Assembly: GCA_012295275.1 (NCBI GenBank)
Contig: CM022677.1
Location: 27,178,879 to 27,206,378, forward strand
Reading direction: 5' to 3'
From: Chrysomallon squamiferum
Taxonomy: Eukaryota; Mollusca; Gastropoda; Neomphalida; Peltospiridae
Length of the DNA stretch: 27,500 nucleotides
Shown here: positions 18,637 through 27,420 of the stretch, piece by piece
Layout: each line of letters starts with the position of its first letter
Numbering within the stretch: the first letter of the stretch is position 1
Notes under the pieces: model-generated
What the model was told of the DNA's origin: nothing
Databases searched by the model: none
Seen by the model: only the letters and a program-made list of their open reading frames with translations
Program-made: the position numbers and the translations under genes

Positions 18637-18807
18637 CTCTCTCACATTTTCTCTCTATCTCCATATATATATATCATTCTTTCTTTTTTTTCTTTCTACC
18701 TGCCTTTCATTTCTTTCTCCCTCTGTTTCTATATCTCCATCTATTCTCTCTCTCTCTCTCCATATATATATATATCTTTTTTTCTCTTTTTCTTTCTTTC
18801 TATCTGT

Positions 18808-18880
<73 letters not shown>
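18410..18880 (+). repeat. Pyrimidine field with (TG)n, (TA)n and terminal (CT)n
   Basis: TCTCTTTC text is interrupted by a TA/TG block (18585-18637), two further CCATATATATAT islets (18660, 18760) and a pure CT run at about 18812-18878. The repeated order CTCTCTATCTCCATATATATAT suggests local duplication. Confidence 0.93.
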
Positions 18881-18881
<1 letters not shown>

Positions 18882-19085
18882 CCTTTGAAACCACTCCCAG
18901 TTCTCAGATCGTTGCATGCCTTCCTCTCTCTCACCTGGACATTTCTGATTCTCACTTCTCAAAGCTGATAAAAAACAGACTTCAGTGAATGTTCCAATGT
19001 AAACTTGCAGCATGCTGCTAGTTAATTAATTAACATGTGGTGTGTGGAAAGTACTTTCTGTTTCCTGTTACCAGCAGACGCAAAG

Positions 19086-19112
19086 AAAAAAAAAAAAAAA
19101 AAAAAAAAAAAA
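19086..19112 (+). repeat. Poly-A tract, 27 bases
   Basis: Uninterrupted A run. 18880-19085 upstream is unique sequence with no open frame. A retroposon tail is possible but no tRNA-like head was found upstream. Confidence 0.9.
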
Positions 19113-19170
19113 GGAATATCAAGTAGCAAAACAGTTAAATTTTTTAAATTAGGATGAAAAGTAGAAGAGG

Positions 19171-19430
19171 ATGTTTTAAAAAAATTAATTTAAATGACAG
19201 ACAAATAAATAAATAATAATAATAATAACAGTAATGATGATGATGATGATGATCAGTGAATGAATGAATAAATAAATAGATTTAAATTAAATAAAGGAGG
19301 AACTTTAAAAAAATTATTTGTGAGATAAAGAAATAAATAGCAATAATAATAATAGTAATAATAATGATGATGATGATGATGATGATTATTGAATGAATGA
19401 ATACATTAATTAAATTAAATAAAGTAAAAT
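19171..19430 (+). repeat. ~130-bp tandem duplication of an ordered microsatellite cassette
   Basis: Two copies hold the same series: TTTAAAAAAATT (19175 and 19304), AAATAAATA, AATAATAAT, GATGATGATGATGAT, TGAATGAATGAATA (19257 and 19390), then AAATTAAATAAAG. Anchor offsets are 129 and 133 bases. 19430-20030 downstream is A/T-rich low-complexity DNA with no gene. Confidence 0.85.
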
Positions 19431-20037
19431 AAATAATTAAACAAATAATTAAAGAAATAAATAAAACAAAAATAAATAAAATTAAATAACTGTTTAAAAC
19501 TTACTAATTTGAAAAATATTATTCAATTTTTTAATTTTGTTTCTTTATTTACTCAGACCTGTTTTAAAAGACAGTTTGTTGCTGTTTGTATGTAAAAGAG
19601 TAACAGTTGATGAGATTTAAATTCATATTATTTTACTAAATTCTTTTCTTTTTCCTTTTTTTTTTTTTTAACTTTTTCTCACAGATCCACACATCTTATC
19701 TCTAACTCCTTTTTTATTTTATTATTTAACCTCTCAAAAATACTTCAACATTTTTTAAATCTTTATTTAACCCAACGGATGTAAGCATACTTAATCAGAA
19801 TCTGACGTTTAGAAAACATTTTCTTCATTTCTTTTTGATGTTTTATTTTCAGCAAGTTAGGTCTAATGTTGACATTATTTTTACATTTTTTTTTTCTTTC
19901 TATTTTTATTTATTTTTAATTTTTTTTTTTTCCTGAATTTTTATTTCTTCATTCCATTAAATGTTGTTGACGTTAATTAATATAAGTTTTTTAGAAGATA
20001 CTGTTTTCTGATTCAGATGAAAAAAATAAAAAAAATA

Positions 20038-20390
20038 ACTAATAATAATAATAAAGAATCAATGCTACTACTGCAACTGCTACTAATAATATTAATGTTA
20101 TACTACTACTAAAGTAACTACAACAACTTCTATTACTACTGCAGCTACCACTACTAATAATATAATAATAATAACAACAATAACAAACTACTACTACTAC
20201 TACTAATAATAATATTAATAAAATATTACTACTGTTACTACTATAACTACAACAACAGCTACTACTATCACTGCAACTATTTCTACTACTAACATAATAA
20301 CAATAACAATAACAATAAAACTACTACTACTAATAATAATAAAAACTGCGATGAGAGGATGATGACAATAATAATGATGATGATGTTAAC
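20038..20390 (+). repeat. ACT/AAT/AAC trinucleotide field with ATG end
   Basis: ACTACTACT, AATAATAAT and AACAACAAT blocks alternate and end with GATGATGATG near 20370-20385. Confidence 0.9.
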
Positions 20391-20479
20391 ATGTTACCTT
20401 CTGTTTTGTTTTGTATAGTTTATTTTTTTTTTGTGTTGTGGTTTTTAAATATCTTATGTGATGTGTTCTTTATCCTCAT

Positions 20480-20660
20480 GTTTTCATTATGATGATGATG
20501 AAATGCATGTTTTTCATATATGATGATGGATGAAATGCATGTTTATACATGTATGTATGTGTGTATGGATGGATGGACATATATATATATATGTATGTGT
20601 GTATGTGTGTATGTATGTATGTTCGTATGTATAATGAGTGTGTATGTACATATATGAATT
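20480..20660 (+). repeat. ATGATG then (ATGT)n microsatellites
   Basis: GATGATGATG words (20488-20530), GGATGGATGG, a short TA run and ATGTATGTGTGT text (20540-20645). Confidence 0.88.
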
Positions 20661-20697
20661 TATGAGAAAAATTGTGTGCCTCTCTCTTTTTTTTCTT

Positions 20698-20960
20698 GTT
20701 ACCATGGCAACCACACCAGAATTTGCTCCGGTTCGTTTTAATTGCCGCCTTATAATTATAACACATCCTCTCTCTCTGTCTGTCTCCCCCCCAAGCTCTC
20801 TACCAACCATCACCCCCCACACACATTTCTCCACCTCTGAGACTCACCTCCAGTAATGTAGGTGAGCAAAACACAAAGACAGGTTTTTGGGAAACAGAAG
20901 CATCGTTTCCGTAGAAACAGATGCTGCAGAAGTCAGCTGTTGGCAACTTGCCAGAACCAC
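20698..20960. promoter_or_regulatory. Candidate regulatory segment with RFX X-boxes and NFI-like site
   Basis: GTTACCATGGCAAC (20698-20711) is a near-symmetrical X-box, the RFX consensus being GTTGCCATGGCAAC. GTTTCCGTAGAAAC (20905-20918) is a second X-box-like inverted repeat with one mismatch to the general consensus. TTGGC-AACTT-GCCAG (20940-20954) matches the NFI palindrome TTGGCN5GCCAA at all but the last base. X-boxes upstream of ciliary genes are bound by RFX in animals. The downstream target is not in view. Confidence 0.45.
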
Positions 20961-20988
20961 TTGAAGGTGACTGCCTAATTGTGATGGA

Positions 20989-21288
20989 TTGTTTAACTAA
21001 TAGTATTTTAAAATATGAGCGTTTTTTTTTTTAGTTGTTTTACTAATATTATTTTATGTTTTGAGCATTTTTCTTTTTTAGTTGTTTTACTAATATTATT
21101 TCAAATTTTGAGTATTTTTCTTTTTTAGTTGTTTCACTAATATTATTTCAAATTTTTTTTTTTTAGTTGTTTAACTAATATTATTTTATGTTTTGAACAT
21201 TTTTCTTTTTTAGTTGTTTTACTAATATTATTTTAAATTTTGTGTATTTTTCTTTTTTACTTGTTTTACTAATATTATTTTATATTTC
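20989..21288 (+). repeat. 48-bp minisatellite, about 6.5 copies
   Basis: The unit runs from TAGTTGTTTTACTAATATTA through ATTTTATGTTTTGAGC to ATTTTTCTTTTTT. The first full unit starts at 21032. One unit is shortened to about 38 bases by loss of its GAGCATTTTTC part. Partial units occupy both ends. ATTT tetranucleotides follow to about 21400. Confidence 0.92.
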
Positions 21289-21409
21289 ATCTTTTCATCT
21301 ATTTATTATTTCTTTATTTATTTATTTATTTATTCATTCAGTCATCTTTTCATCTATTTATTATTTATTTATCATTTATTTATTTACATAATCTTAATTT
21401 ACTTTCATT

Positions 21410-21770
21410 TAGTTTTCTTAGTGATAGACTGTCAATGCATTTTATTATTTTAATTTACACTTGTTTAAGTTCCTAACCAGCCCATGGTTCTTTAGAAACT
21501 TTGATGGTTCATATTTAGTTACTCAGGCGTGTCGTTGAATTACTGATGTGTGACCACGTTCAGTCTGGAAGAACTGGTAATCCATGAAGATTCTGGAACC
21601 AAGAGTTCTGGAATAGCTAGCTGTATTATAAACAGTACTACACCTCCATTTTTGAGGCCATGCTGTTTGAAACTGTTAAGTGGGGCCCTTTGCAAAAAGC
21701 AACAATGTCTGGGTAACCATGGTTACCTACCTTCTTCAATGGTGTTATACTCCATGACAGATCATTATAA
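21410..21770. other. Unique DNA with a 16-bp perfect palindrome
   Basis: GGTAACCATGGTTACC (21712-21727) is a perfect palindrome of the same CCATGG family as the X-box-like sites. A plus-strand open frame (21550 onward) ends in poly-Phe from a T run and has no recognised family. A poly-T run closes the segment (about 21768-21790). Confidence 0.5.
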
Positions 21771-21916
21771 TTTTTTTTTTTTTTTTTTTTAAGTTTATGC
21801 AGATTTGGAAAAGTTTGTGGATTAAAATTGTTTTTGGGATTCAAAGCACTGTAGCTCAAGCTTCATTAGTTTATTAATAGATCCATTCCTAATTATCAGT
21901 AATATGTACACAAACA

Positions 21917-22660
<744 letters not shown>

Positions 22661-22740
22661 TCTATCTCTAAACATCTCTGTCTATCTCTGAACATCTCTG
22701 TCTATCTCTAAACATCTCTGTCTATCTCTGAACATCTCTA
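22661..22740 (+). repeat. 20-bp minisatellite with 40-bp higher order, four units
   Basis: TCTATCTCTRAACATCTCTG repeats exactly at 22661, 22681, 22701 and 22721. The tenth base alternates A, G, A, G, so the true unit is a 40-base dimer. Confidence 0.95.
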
Positions 22741-22855
22741 TCTCTCTATTCACCTCACATCTTTATCAGAAACAAGAAAAAAAAAAAAAAAACTCTTTAT
22801 CTCTCTGCCTATCAAATTCCCCACTTTACACAAAGTACTTTTATTACTATTTTTT

Positions 22856-23083
22856 TTATTTTTCGGGTTTGATGTATTTACTGGTAGCTAAGGAATCCCA
22901 CAATTCCTCAGTTAACTCTCCCTTCAGCCAGTGGAGAATTCCTTCCTGTGGAAAGATAACTCTAACTGCCTGTGAATAAAATCCATTTTCACCTGATATC
23001 AGAAACATCTGGTGTGACATTGCTGGATTGTGTGTGTAGTGGATTATGGAGTGTCGGATTGTATGCCAGACAGCCAAATCCAC
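22856..23083 (-). CDS. Uncharacterised open reading frame, possible terminal exon or retrogene fragment
   Basis: The only open frame in the window with ordinary residue diversity. It reads 75 residues from a Met at 23083 to a TAA at 22856. The C-terminal half (QEGILHWLKGELTEELWD) is amphipathic and charged, ending SKYIKPEK. The stop overlaps an AATAAA-type A-rich signal on the minus strand. A plausible acceptor, TTTTATTCACAG, lies inside the frame just before the AVRVIF residues, so the true exon may cover only the C-terminal ~40 residues. The start codon abuts a 10-bp tandem repeat and may not be real. I do not recognise a family. Chance or pseudogene origin is not excluded. Confidence 0.3.
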   Translation of the reverse strand: MDLAVWHTIRHSIIHYTHNPAMSHQMFLISGENGFYSQAVRVIFPQEGILHWLKGELTEELWDSLATSKYIKPEK

Positions 23084-23104
23084 TGTAATCCACTGTAATC
23101 CACT
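23078..23104 (+). repeat. 10-bp tandem repeat, about 2.5 copies
   Basis: AATCCACTGT-type units: ATCCACTGTA occurs twice and is followed by ATCCACTTG. It lies at the 5' edge of the minus-strand open frame. Confidence 0.85.
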
Positions 23105-23159
23105 TGAGATGATGGATGTGATGTTTTTTTCTTTTTTTTAGTTCATAAAAATCTTGTTC

Positions 23160-23275
23160 GGATTTTTTTTTTTTTTTTTTTTTTTTTTAACTGATGAATG
23201 ATTTAGATGCGGTTTTTAATTGGGTTTTTCTTTTTTCTTTTTTTTTTTTTTTTTTCTTTTTTTAAATGAAAATAA
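23160..23275 (+). repeat. Poly-T runs
   Basis: T runs at about 23163-23187 and 23233-23255 with C interruptions. Confidence 0.9.
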
Positions 23276-23299
23276 TGCAGTTGTTGTGGATGGTGGTGG

Positions 23300-23349
23300 T
23301 GATGTTATTTAGTTGCTGTTGTTGTTGTTGTCCTTGTCATTGTCTTAAG

Positions 23350-23391
<42 letters not shown>

Positions 23392-23545
23392 CATTGTCAT
23401 CATTATTATTATTTTCATCATCATCATATCACCACTATCATTATCATCATCATCATCATCATCACTATTACTATCATTATTATCAGAACTGTCATCATTC
23501 TTCTTGTTTTTGTTGCTGTAGTTGTTGCTGCAGTTGTTGCTGCTG
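23300..23545 (+). repeat. (TTG)n, (TTA)n and (ATC)n trinucleotide field
   Basis: GTTGTT words, a pure TTA run (about 23350-23388), then ATC/ATT mixtures and GCTGCTGCT (about 23530-23550). Open frames here (poly-Tyr, poly-His, poly-Asp) are repeat readings. Confidence 0.93.
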
Positions 23546-23600
23546 CTGCTTTTGTCAGACAGAATATTGTAAAAAAAAAACATTAACTTTCACTGTATCC

Positions 23601-23780
23601 ATAACCATGGTTACGCTGCAGGGCAGAATATGACCTTTGACCTGATGTCTAACCAATCATTTTCAAGAACAGATGTAGTTAATTTGACAAGGGATTTCAA
23701 TTCCCTTTCATATTAACCGTTTCCATTGGCTGCTCTGACCTCACGCTTGTGATGTGAGGTCTGGGGTCAAAGGTCACAAA
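23601..23780. promoter_or_regulatory. Candidate enhancer/promoter: convergent DR1 pair, opposed CCAAT boxes, palindromes
   Basis: TGACCT-T-TGACCT (23631-23643) and GGGTCA-A-AGGTCA (23764-23776) are DR1 nuclear-receptor sites in opposite orientation. Between them lie CCAAT (23653-23657), AAGGGA/TCCCTT (23689-23694 and 23702-23707), ATTGG (23725-23729) and a stem of GACCTCAC (23737-23744) with GTGAGGTC (23754-23761). TAACCATGGTTA (23602-23613) flanks it. The order is roughly mirror-symmetric around 23695. DR1 is the HNF4/COUP-TF/RXR consensus. Use in vivo is inferred. Confidence 0.5.
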
Positions 23781-23918
23781 TTACTTCTGTTTTTTTTTCT
23801 TCTTTTTTTCATTTGTTTATTTTTTTATTTTCTTATTTTATTTTTTTTTTTTTTTTTTTTTTTTTATTTTAGTGGTTATTGCTGTGATGATATGCTTATG
23901 CTGTCAGTTTATTATTAA

Positions 23919-23919
23919 C

Positions 23920-23959
<40 letters not shown>

Positions 23960-23965
23960 TTCATC
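23919..23965 (+). repeat. (CAT)n array
   Basis: A CAT trinucleotide run (about 23920-23960), preceded by poly-T runs (about 23840-23865). 23966-24160 is AT-rich with no gene. Confidence 0.94.
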
Positions 23966-24164
23966 ATTATCATACAGTTTTAATAATATTTTCAGGAGTC
24001 GGTTTTGTTTCCTGCACAATTTTCAAGACTGTCAGCTTTTTAATGATTTCTTGACATCATTATAATTATTTAATTATTATCATTATTCTCATATCATTCT
24101 ATAAAACATTAAAGTAAATATTGTTTTTGTAAAAAAGACAAATGCATATGTAATAGAAGTAATG

Positions 24165-24305
24165 ATCACAACAACAACACCAACAGCAAAAATGATAATA
24201 ATAACAATAAAAAAATAATAATAATAACAATAACAATAACAATATCAGTAATAATAATATACCACTAATAGCAACAATATAATAATTATAGTTATGATAA
24301 TAAAA

Positions 24306-24360
<55 letters not shown>
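24165..24360 (+). repeat. (AAC/AAT)n and pure (AAT)n
   Basis: AACAACAAC and AATAACAAT mixtures, then a pure AAT/ATA run at about 24308-24359. Confidence 0.93.
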
Positions 24361-24361
<1 letters not shown>

Positions 24362-24403
24362 TGTTCTTAACTCTTTAATAACTAGGTCTGTTCATTTCTT
24401 TAT

Positions 24404-24789
24404 TTTATATATATATATATATATACATACACACACACACACAAATGCACAGATGTGTGTGTGTATATGTGTGTGTGTATATGTCTGTGTATGTGTGTGT
24501 ATGTGTCTGTGTATGTGTGTGTATATGTGTATGTGTATATGTGTGTGTGTATGTGTGTATGTGTGTGTATGTGTGTATACGTGTGAATGTGTGTGTACCT
24601 GTGTGTGTGTGTTTGTGTGTGTGTATGTGTTTACATGTGTATGTGCATGTGTTTGTGTGTATGTGTGTGTGTGTGTGTGTATATATGTGTATGTGTATAT
24701 GTGTGTGTGTGTGAGTGTGGTTGTGTGTGTTTGTGTGTATGTGTTTATACATGTGTATATGTGTGTGTGTGTTTGTGTGTATGTGTTTA

Positions 24790-24833
<44 letters not shown>

Positions 24834-24835
24834 TG
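24404..24835 (+). repeat. (TA)n, (CA)n and ~390-bp (TG)n field
   Basis: A TA run (about 24406-24424) and a short CA run (24430-24442) precede TGTGTATG text to 24800, which ends in a pure GT run (24799-24832). This gives Cys/Val open frames on plus and His/Thr frames on minus, none of them genes. Confidence 0.96.
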
Positions 24836-24889
24836 TGCTAATGTTAAAAAGAAATGGTGTAACTAGTTTAATGATTTGTTTTGTTCGGA

Positions 24890-25070
24890 TGTAACACAGT
24901 AAGATAACAGTTTGTGTTCAGCTGCTGTTCTAGATTTCCCATGATCCTCTGTAACACGATTCCTGAAGACGAAAGTGTCATTATCTGTCTCTCCGCCATT
25001 ATTGATTTTCTTACTTGTCTGATCCGAGCTTGAAACTAACAGCGTCCTTAACCCAGACCTGTCTGGATCA
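24890..25070. promoter_or_regulatory. Unique segment with ZNF143-like and YY1-like motifs
   Basis: TTTCCCATGATCC (24935-24947) resembles the core TTCCCANNATGC of the ZNF143/THAP11 element. CCGCCATTAT (24993-25002) is a reversed YY1-like word. CCAGAC-CT-GTCTGG (25053-25066) is a perfect 6-bp inverted repeat containing SMAD-type GTCT/AGAC. ZNF143 and YY1 sites are common in TATA-less promoters. No adjoining exon seen. Confidence 0.35.
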
Positions 25071-25074
25071 AACA

Positions 25075-25097
25075 GACAGACAGACAGACAGACAGAC
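25075..25097 (+). repeat. (CAGA)n tetranucleotide
   Basis: CAGACAGACAGA repeats that grow out of the preceding inverted repeat. Confidence 0.95.
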
Positions 25098-25114
25098 GTT
25101 TACTTGTATCATTT

Positions 25115-25222
25115 GTACACAGATTCATACATACATATATAAACACATAGAGATAAACACAGACACACATAAACATATACATGCCCATACAGAGTCACAA
25201 ACACACACACACACACACAAAA

Positions 25223-25259
<37 letters not shown>

Positions 25260-25335
25260 CAGGCACACACATAAAGACACACTATAAACTGATATACATA
25301 TAAACACATATACACACATGAACACAAACACAGAT
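25115..25335 (+). repeat. Degenerate (CA)n field
   Basis: ACACATAAACA text with two pure CA runs near 25200-25219 and 25226-25246, and a short TA run. It is opposed in orientation to the TG field at 24449-24832. Confidence 0.94.
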
Positions 25336-25366
25336 ATCATAGACATACAGGTGTTATCATGACATT

Positions 25367-25442
25367 TTCAAACATGTCTCCTGTCAAGGACTGAACCCAG
25401 AACCTACAGGATCTTACAACTGTATTCAAAGATGTCTCCTGT
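25367..25442 (-). repeat. tRNA-like relic A, flanked by 18-bp direct repeats
   Basis: On the minus strand GTTCAGTCC (25388-25396 reversed) is one base from the Pol III B-box GWTCRANNC, in a tRNA T-arm-like context. TTCAAACATGTCTCCTGT (25367-25384) and TTCAAAGATGTCTCCTGT (25425-25442) flank it with one mismatch, as a target-site duplication would. Confidence 0.4.
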
Positions 25443-25517
25443 ATGCAGTGGAATGAAAAATTCTGATATCAAATTATGCCATGTGTGTGTGTGGGGGGGG
25501 TTTAAAACTGAAGAAAA

Positions 25518-25630
25518 AACAAACATTTTAAAACTTGTCCTTTGAGAAGATTTGAACTTATGACCTCTCATACCTCAAAATCAACCAGTGAACAATGATT
25601 ATTTCTCCTATAATCCACTGAAATGAATTC
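25518..25630 (-). repeat. tRNA-like relic B (SINE-type)
   Basis: The minus strand carries an exact B-box, GTTCAAATC (25549-25557). An A-box-like CATTTCAGTGG (25615-25625) lies upstream in that strand. Bases 25518-25559 match 26013-26054 at 38 of 42 positions without gaps, so relics B and C are one family. Confidence 0.5.
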
Positions 25631-25684
25631 TCTTTTTTCTTTCTTTTGAATCTTTGACTTATTTGTTTGAATTTCTCTTATTAC

Positions 25685-25980
25685 TTATTTGTTTGTTTGT
25701 TTGTTTGTTTGTTTGTTTGTTTGTTTATTTATTTATTATATTTATTTATTCATTCATTCATTCATTCATTCATTTATTCACTCAGTATACTATAACCTGA
25801 GAACTATGATAATTTTTCCTGTAGTTCTTATGAATTATCTTTTTTCTTTCTTACTTATTTGTTTGTTTGTTTGTTTGTTTATTTATTTATTTATTTTTTT
25901 TTTTATTTATTCATTCATTCATTCGTTAATTTCTTTATTTTATTTTATTTTAAATTTTATTTATTCATTTATTTATTTTT
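25685..25980 (+). repeat. (TTTG)n, (TTTA)n and (ATTC)n tetranucleotides
   Basis: GTTT run (25689-25725), TTTA, ATTC run (about 25748-25778), and the same order GTTT, TTTA, ATTC again at 25858-25925. This is a second case of an ordered microsatellite cassette duplicated at about 165-170 bases. Confidence 0.93.
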
Positions 25981-26012
25981 AACTTATCCAATGGGCAAAA
26001 ACTAAATTCAAG

Positions 26013-26115
26013 AACAAACATTTTAAAATCTGTCCTCTGACAAGATTTGAACTTCTCACCTATCACACCTCAAACCTAATTTTCATTTAAAAATAAAACC
26101 ATTATACTACAATCA
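26013..26115 (-). repeat. tRNA-like relic C (SINE-type)
   Basis: Minus strand: an A-box TAGTATAATGG (26099-26109) fits TRGYNNARNNG and is followed by a B-box GTTCAAATC (26044-26052). An A-rich insert sits between the boxes. The best preserved of the relics, but not a foldable intact tRNA. Confidence 0.5.
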
Positions 26116-26221
26116 TTTCCTAACTTCACTAAAATTCAAAAAAAAAAAAAAAAAATTCATCTTACACCATGAGGAATGGAATAAATTCAAAAATAAAACA
26201 AATATTTCAGAAAAAAAAATT

Positions 26222-26300
26222 TCCCTCTGTCGGGATTTGAACTTTGACCTTTCATGCTTCAGGCCATTTCTCTAATAACAAATCAGTCTGCAGAGAAATT
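26222..26300 (-). repeat. tRNA-like relic D (SINE-type)
   Basis: Minus-strand B-box GTTCAAATC (26234-26242) in the context AAGTTCAAATCCCG, the most tRNA-like T-arm of the set. The D-arm side is decayed. An A-rich stretch with AAACAAATATTT upstream echoes relics B and C. Confidence 0.45.
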
Positions 26301-26433
26301 AAAAACTTCTCTAAGCATCTTATTGATTATTTTTTTTTTTCTTCTTCTTCTTCTTCTTCTTGTTCATTTTCAACTGAAGGTGGAATGAATAACTCTTGTA
26401 TCACTTAGAAATTCCGACAGCAGCCACACAGTG

Positions 26434-26455
26434 ACAGCGCTCTACTGATTAACCC
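26434..26455 (-). repeat. Possible tRNA-like D-arm relic E
   Basis: The minus strand reads GTTAATCAGTAGAGCGCTGT (26434-26453), strongly reminiscent of the tRNA D-arm text TAGCTCAGTNGGTAGAGCGC. No matching B-box was seen at the expected distance. Confidence 0.35.
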
Positions 26456-26509
26456 TTAATGGACGACTAAAGACCTTTACACACTGTGTGATTTCAAATA
26501 ATCATTTCT

Positions 26510-26539
26510 TTATCATTAGTATCATTATTATTGTCATCA

Positions 26540-26570
<31 letters not shown>

Positions 26571-27060
26571 TATTACTGTTGTTATTATTATGATTGTTAT
26601 TGTTACTGTTACTATTATTATTGTTGTTGTTGCTGTTGTTTATTATTATTATATTATTATTATTATTCAATTATTATTACTGTTATTATCATTATGATTG
26701 TTATTTTTATTGTTACTATTATTGTTGTTGTTGTTGCTGTTGTTTCTGTGGTTATTATTATTTATTATTATAATATTATTATTATTATTATCAAATTATT
26801 ACTATTGTTATTATTCTTGTTGTCATTGTTGTTTTTGTTGTTATTGTTATTACTGTTATTGTTGTTGTTGTTGTTATTATTATTATTATATATTATTATA
26901 TTATTATAATCACAAAATTCTTCCTGTTGTTGTTGTTGTTGTTGTTATTGTGCTACTGCTACTACTATCACCATAACTGCAGTTGTTAATACATTACTAC
27001 AACTACTACTGTTACTATCACTGATATTATTCATGCTGTTACTATTACTAGTCCCACTAC
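26510..27060 (+). repeat. (TTA)n/(TTG)n field with ~104-130-bp higher-order units
   Basis: ATTATGATTGTTATT begins units at 26587 and 26691 (104 bases apart). A third decayed unit starts near 26822. Each unit runs TTACTATTATT, GTTGTTGTTGCTGTTG, TTATTATTA, then CAAWTTATTA. ACT-rich text follows to 27060. Confidence 0.8.
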
Positions 27061-27149
27061 TAAAACTAGTTCTTTGACTGTTGTTGGTTGTCAAAAATTG
27101 TGCTGTATGACAACAGCTTTAACAGTAACTAATGTAAAGACAAAAGACA

Positions 27150-27420
27150 AATATTTACAGTGCATGAGAGAAAGAAAGAGAAACTGTTAGAGAGAGAGAG
27201 AAGAGAGGGATTAGGAAGAAAAAAAGAGATATAAAGTAAAACAAGAAAGTTACCCTATTTGTAGATGTATATGTATCTTTATCTAATCTATCTATCTATC
27301 TATCTATCTATCTATTTCTTTTTATCTATCTATCTCTCTGTCTATCTCTGTTTTTGGGGTTTTTGGTTTATCTATCTATTTCAAATTCTGTCTATCTATC
27401 TATCTCTCTTTTACTCTCTG
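27150..27420 (+). repeat. AG-rich patch and (TATC)n
   Basis: GAGAGAGA with A/G-rich text (27167-27225), then TATC tetranucleotides (27280-27318) and degenerate TCTATC/TCTCTG text. 27421-27500 is unique sequence cut by the window end. Confidence 0.9.

Noticed and set aside
21550-21792. 80-codon plus-strand frame
   Set aside because: Ends in poly-Phe from a T run and shows no recognised motif. Its N-terminal part may be chance.
22661-22740. Regular 20-bp repeats considered as a CRISPR array
   Set aside because: Units are contiguous with no variable spacers, and the sequence is clearly from an animal-type genome.
23266-23586. Poly-His/poly-Asp frames suggestive of metal-binding peptides
   Set aside because: Generated by (CAT/ATG)n and (TTA)n trinucleotides. 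Same at 23872-24054.
24405-24866. Cys/Val-rich and His/Thr-rich frames of up to 137 codons
   Set aside because: All frames of a (TG)n field are open. The apparent cysteine-rich proteins are artefacts.
25367-26455. Functional tRNA genes
   Set aside because: A- and B-box words are present, but spacing is enlarged by A-rich inserts, acceptor stems do not pair and no clean anticodon arm is visible. Treated as relics.
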